Assembly (NCBI GenBank): GCA_964035575.1
Contig: OZ037853.1
Location: 342,501-406,500, forward strand
Source of the DNA: Rhynchopus sp. YZ270_cl-10
Lineage: Eukaryota > Euglenozoa > Diplonemea > Diplonemida > Diplonemidae
Reading direction: 5' to 3'
Length of the DNA: 64,000 nt
Shown: positions 60,270 through 64,000 of the stretch, piece by piece
Layout of the letters: every line of letters begins with the position of its first letter
Position numbering within the stretch: position 1 is the stretch's first letter
Translations under genes and position numbers: made by a program
Notes under the pieces: generated by a model
Databases searched by the model: none
What the model was told of the DNA's origin: nothing
What the model saw: the letters and a program-made list of their open reading frames with translations, nothing else

Positions 60270-61469
60270 TTTTTATTTCTGTTTTCTGTTTTCTGCTTTC
60301 TGTTTTGTATTTCTGACTCGGTGGGGACGTGTGTGCGTGAGGGGGCCCGGAACAAACGAGAACCCGAAGCTTGAAAGTGCTCTCCGAGAAGGAGCACAGA
60401 CTGTACGGAATCCTTAAACACTGTGTGTGTTTCCGGGAAACAAAGACGTACAACATCGGTTCCCTACACGGACAGTGTCATCACAATAACAAAAAAAGGG
60501 GGAGAGGGGTGGGGGAGGTAGAGGTGGGACCCGGGGGGGTGATAGCGCAGTTTTATTTTTCCTTTCTGCATTTATGCCTGCCTAATCAGCTACTGGGCAA
60601 CGGGGACGGGAGGGGAGATTTTGCGTTGTTGCAGGAAAATGAAAGGTGCAGTCTCAACAAAAAAACAAAAAAAACAGCAAAAATTGAAACCGCACCCTAC
60701 TTTTTTCCTTTTAATGTTTTTCCCCCACCCCCACAAACAATAAAGCAATAAAAACAATAAAGACAAACCCGCAAAGTGGTGAAACGCACACACCTCGACC
60801 TGTCGGTGAAATGTGGCTCTACTCCAACCCGCCCCGGATTAGAAAAATGGAAAAAGGATGGAAGTAAGGTACGGTGTTCAATTTCCTTTTAGCATTGCAT
60901 GGAATCATACAACAAAAGAAACAACCCACGCAGATTGGGGAGTTGGATACTTCTCGCATAAAAAAGCAACCATGCAACAGTTTGCTCCTCACCAACAACC
61001 TCTGTGAGCGTTTCACAGATGTGAACGCAGCTAGAAAAGGGAAAACTCGCAGTATGCGACAAGGAAACACTGAAGCAAAAAACACAAAATTGGGAGGGAG
61101 GGAGGGAGGGAAACGAAAAAAATTTTCTTCACAGTAACAAAGTGTGAGGAAGAAGAAAAGAAAGCGAATAAAAACGAAGAAACAGTGTTTTTTGAATGTG
61201 ATGTTGTTGTTGGGGTGAGGAGAATAAAACAGTTCCAAGAAAAGCTCCTGCGTCGGTTTTCATTTTGTTAAAAAAAAAACAGCAACAACAAAAGAAACAA
61301 CCCACACAGACTGGGGAGTTGGATACTTCTCGCATAAAAAAGCAACCATGCAACAGTTTGCTCCTCACCAACAACCTCTGTGAGCGTTTCACAGATGTGA
61401 ACGCAGCTGGAAAAGGGAAAACAACATTTCTCATTTTTTTTGGTTTTTGTTTTTATGAAGGGGCGCTTT

Positions 61470-62180
61470 TCATCCTGCACGCGGGAAGCGCAGCTGCACC
61501 TTCTGGTGGATCCACGTCAGCACCTCACCTTCATCGAACGAAGCCACCCCCTTCCCAAACTTCTTCATGCTCACACAAAGCCCTTCACGGACCCCGTCTC
61601 CCTGCAGGCCACGCTGTTCACCTGCAGCGATAGCACGGATCTTCGTGTGAGCGCCACGGTCGCTCAGGTCCTCGTCATCAATCAGGGCGTCAACGGCCTG
61701 GTCGCACTTCGACCGCACCACACAGTAAGGGAGGCCTTGTGCTTTGAAGTGCTTCAGGAACGCAGGCAAATATTCCGGGATGGCGTCGTTGTACAGCACC
61801 ACGATTGCATCAAAACCAATCAATCCAAACTTGTCTGCGTATGTGTCAACAGGGAAGTTCTTAGTCCCACAGCCAGGGACGTCCCACATCTTCAGGTTGC
61901 CTTCCCCCTGGTAGCGCGCCATGGTCATTGTGGTTTCACCTGCGCCAACTGCCGCCACCTTGTCACCCACAATCGCGTTGATTGTGGAGGACTTTCCAAC
62001 CCCTCGCGGGCCGATAATGGCGATGTTGTAGTGCTTCACACAGTCAATCCCGCACCTCCTCTGCACGTCCGCCCTTGATTCTGGGGTTGTGTCAGGCTTC
62101 GGTGCCGCAGGAGGCTTCTGGAACAGAGTGTACAACGCCTTAGCAACAACGACACCAATCATTGACGCTACTGCACCCAT
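61470..62180 (-). CDS. IRG-like (p47-type) GTPase B
   Basis: 236 aa, a near-identical tandem copy of GTPase A with the same myristoylation-type start and G motifs (GPRGVGKSS, MWDVPGCGT, RSKCD). Differences are a handful of substitutions (AVPEYLP to AIPEYLP, ALSDRGARTK to DLSDRGAHTK) and loss of nine residues in the Lys/Glu helix (here GKGVASFDEGEVLTW). The promoter-side and UTR sequences are also duplicated. The change in the helix is the only clear structural difference and may alter membrane or partner binding. Confidence 0.85.
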   Translation of the reverse strand: MGAVASMIGVVVAKALYTLFQKPPAAPKPDTTPESRADVQRRCGIDCVKHYNIAIIGPRGVGKSSTINAIVGDKVAAVGAGETTMTMARYQGEGNLKMWDVPGCGTKNFPVDTYADKFGLIGFDAIVVLYNDAIPEYLPAFLKHFKAQGLPYCVVRSKCDQAVDALIDDEDLSDRGAHTKIRAIAAGEQRGLQGDGVREGLCVSMKKFGKGVASFDEGEVLTWIHQKVQLRFPRAG

Positions 62181-62902
62181 TTTTTATTTCTGTTTTCTGT
62201 TTTCTGCTTTCTGTTTTGTATTTCTGACTCGGTGGGGACGTGTGTGCGTGAGGGGGCCCGGAACAAACGAGAACCCGAAGCTTGAAAGTGCTCTCCGAGA
62301 AGGAGCACAGACTGTACGGAATCCTTAAACACTGTGTGTGTTTCCGGGAAACAAAGGCGTACAACATCGGTTCCCTACACGGACAGTGTCATCACAATAA
62401 CAAAAAAAGGGGGAGAGGGGTGGGGGAGGTAGAGGTGGGACCCGGGGGGGTGATAGCGCAGTTTTATTTTTCCTTTCTGCATTTATGCCTGCCTAATCAG
62501 CTACTGGGCAACGGGGACGGGAGGGGAGATTTTGCGTTGTTGCAGGAAAATGAAAGGTGCAGTCTCAACAAGCAAACAAAAAAACAGCAAAAATTGAAAC
62601 CGCACCCTACTTTTTTCCTTTTAACCCTTTAAGGACCGTTCAGGTTTTTGGATTTTGGGGGTCAACTCTCCCCCGGCAGTAAAATATTAAGAGATAATTT
62701 TTTTTGACCAAATCTGGCGGCATTTGAAAGATTTTGCACAAATCTTTCCAACGGAATCAAAAAATCGAAAAATCGAAAATCAACTATTTTTTTAGAGTGG
62801 TGCGAGCCTTTTATTTTTGAGAATTTTTCCGAACAAAAAATTTTTTTGATAAACTCCCCGACATTATTTCAACTCGAAAACGGCGTATTTTGAAAGATCT
62901 GT

Positions 62903-63396
62903 TCAAAATCTTTGAAAATAAAAAAAAATTCGATAAAAAAGTCGGAGTAGAAATTTTCTGAAACAGCTGCACAAGGTTAGCAGCAATATTGGAATACATG
63001 AGTTGTGAACGATTTGCCCTAAACACGTGTATATCTGTAAGAAAAAGTACAAAAAGTGATCAAACCTCTTCCCATTCCTCACCTTCCCTCTCTTTGGACC
63101 TTCTGGAGTATCCGGAAGCGTCACAAAAGGCAATGCCCGTGTTCCCGGCGTTGCCGATGCTCGCGTTGTCCTCCTGTTCTCAGCAATAAGCTGCTTCGCC
63201 AGTTCACACTTGAACACACTAAGCGACACCTTCTTTTGCTGAGAGCGTTGCAGAGGGAGAAGGCATTCTGCGCGACACTTCCAAGAAATACCAAAACACT
63301 TTCGGTACCAAACTTTAGTCTTGAAGTACCGGCAGGCTAGTGCCATGCGCTGGTCCGACCGATCGATCCCTCCCATGCAGGAGTTGAAGACATGCC
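62903..63396 (-). pseudogene. piggyBac transposase C-terminal fragment
   Basis: Minus strand: HVFNSCMGGIDRSDQRMALA, then CRYFKTKVWYRKCFGISWKC and VFKCELAKQLIAENRR. The MGGxDxSDQ and following KxWYxKxF block are the hallmark of piggyBac (DDE_Tnp_1_7) transposases, holding the last catalytic aspartates. A stop lies just upstream of LRHVFNSC and the N-terminal two thirds are not recognisable in 63400-63680. The usual C-terminal cysteine-rich finger is not seen. Likely dead. Confidence 0.82.
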
Positions 63397-63684
63397 GAAG
63401 ACATTATCCAGTAGGTGAAAATGGGGGGAATCCCAAAAGTGAAATGGTACCCCTAACCTCTCCTGTTGATGAGGCTGACAGGGTATGTCAAAATAAATTT
63501 ATTTTTGCTTCTTTGGAAAGATTTGTCATAAAATCTTCCCAAAGAACCAAAAATCAATTAGAAATATGCAGTTGTCACCCTCTAATTTTTTTTTGGGAAA
63601 TATTCATATTGGAACCGAAACTTTGGGGAACCGGTCATTTCGGAACCGGGAACCGGTTCCCTGGTTCCCGTGTGGTTCCCCGTT

Positions 63685-63976
63685 ACTGGGTACTGGGCAC
63701 TGGGTACTGGGTACTGGGTACTGGGTACTGGGTACTGGGTACTGGGTACTGGGTACTGGGTACTGGGTACTGGGTACTGGGTACTGGGTACTGGGTACTG
63801 GGTACTGGGTACTGGGTACTGGGTACTGGGTACTGGGTACTGGGTACTGGGTACTGGGTACTGGGTACTGGGTACTGGGTACTGGGTACTGGGTACTGGG
63901 TACTGGGTACTGGGTACTGGGTACTGGGTACTGGGTACTGGGTACTGGGTACTGGGTACTGGGTACTGGGTACTGG
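63685..63976. repeat. Long (CTGGGTA)n heptamer array
   Basis: About 41 copies of the heptamer with one variant unit (ctgggca) near the start. GGG every seven bases on the plus strand gives strong G-quadruplex potential. A seven-base unit leaves all three frames open, giving long artificial ORFs on both strands. Confidence 0.97.
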
Positions 63977-64000
63977 CCAGAGAAGGCACCTTGACAGCTT

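Larger units (their letters stand above)
58330..62620. repeat. Tandem units carrying IRG-like GTPase genes
   Basis: Landmark gggcaacggggac...gaggggagattttg occurs at 58333, 58876, 60596 and 62507. The 3'-UTR block gactggggagttggatactt to cacagatgtgaacgcagct occurs at about 58679, 59370, 60937 and 61308. Two units hold an intact GTPase (59532 and 61470). At 58823 the UTR block runs directly into the unit end, so a GTPase gene was lost there, and at 61045 the unit is spliced into another copy. This shows repeated unequal crossing-over. Confidence 0.85.
62625..64000 (-). mobile_element. piggyBac-type transposon, one end and transposase 3' part
   Basis: TTAA (62621-62624) followed by CCCTTTAAGGACCG, the form of piggyBac ends. 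The empty site is kept in the two sister units (cttttaatgtttttccccc at about 60709 and 58436), so the insertion point is certain. The transposase C-terminus lies inside, transcribed towards this end. The other end is not found before the window stops; the heptamer array at 63685 may lie within the element. Confidence 0.8.

Noticed and set aside
63685-63976. Telomeric repeat
   Set aside because: The unit CTGGGTA differs from TTAGGG-type telomeres and lies beside a transposon fragment, with internal arrays of the same unit elsewhere.
63566-63994. Long ORFs on both strands with YWVLGTG or STQYPVP repeats (also at 32011-32242 and 5626-5958)
   Set aside because: By-products of 7- and 8-bp microsatellites, which leave all frames open.
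1-64000. tRNA, rRNA or full snRNA genes
   Set aside because: Scanning both strands for the GGTTCGANTCC B-box context and acceptor stems gave no convincing candidate; only the spliced-leader exon was found.

Overview
The window looks like nuclear DNA of a euglenozoan protist, most likely a diplonemid or a close relative. The evidence is as follows. (1) Every host-type gene is intronless or nearly so and lies on the minus strand (partial gene, adenylate cyclase, UBL-LRR genes, amine oxidase, NACHT-WD40 gene, hexosaminidase, IRG GTPases), as in polycistronic transcription. (2) A 38-nt sequence at 17335-17372 (minus) reads as a spliced-leader exon of the kinetoplastid/diplonemid type, with core ACAGTTTCTGTACTTCATTG followed by GT. 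(3) Several start codons sit just downstream of pyrimidine-tract/AG acceptors. (4) Much of the sequence is satellites, foldback DNA and nested transposons, as in a large repeat-rich protist genome. The taxonomic call is inference; no rRNA or organelle marker is present.

Layout. 1-860: 3' part of an unknown minus-strand gene running off the left edge. 2487-5967: element with inverted terminal repeats built of TGACAGGT arrays. 5969-8385: two related giant palindromes back to back. 8730-10820: multi-TM class III adenylate cyclase with a degenerate second cyclase domain. 11144-17372: LINE with two ORFs in one frame separated by a single UGA, with the spliced-leader exon at its 5' end. 17410-18071: three hairpin elements and an amine-oxidase gene scrap. 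18355-22423: two UBL-LRR genes, the second cut by two insertions with 18-19 bp target duplications. 22430-27040: insertions and a graveyard including an EF-2 fragment. 27041-31208: a 31/32-bp plus 53-bp satellite into which a whole-looking Tc1/mariner (DD37E spacing) has inserted. 31209-31610: plus-strand 3' gene fragment. 32517-33986: secreted flavin amine oxidase. 34227-35048: UBL-LRR. 35566-40748: dispersed repeats and a patchwork of coiled-coil, NACHT and HSP70 fragments. 41126-46426: ankyrin-ART-NACHT-pentapeptide-WD40 receptor. 47127-47933: UBL-LRR. 49719-51260: GH20 hexosaminidase. 51495-52032: foldback element. 52286-53044: UBL-LRR. 53674-55110: defunct hAT. 55431-57047: UBL-LRR interrupted by the same zinc-finger/PIP-box retroelement as the copy at 21401. 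58300-62620: tandem units carrying IRG-like GTPases. 62625-end: piggyBac end plus a (CTGGGTA)n array.

How the genes may work together. The intact host genes resemble parts of innate immunity and signalling: an NLR-like STAND protein with an ADP-ribosyltransferase domain, tandem IRG-type GTPases, a family of ubiquitin-like/LRR proteins, a secreted amine oxidase, a secreted glycosidase and a cAMP-producing membrane cyclase. The NACHT protein and the IRG GTPases both start with an N-myristoylation-type MGxxxS motif. Joint function in defence is inference from domain content and neighbourhood, not something the sequence proves. The transposon density, the repeated intergenic segments and the tandem duplication fit a fast-evolving accessory region.
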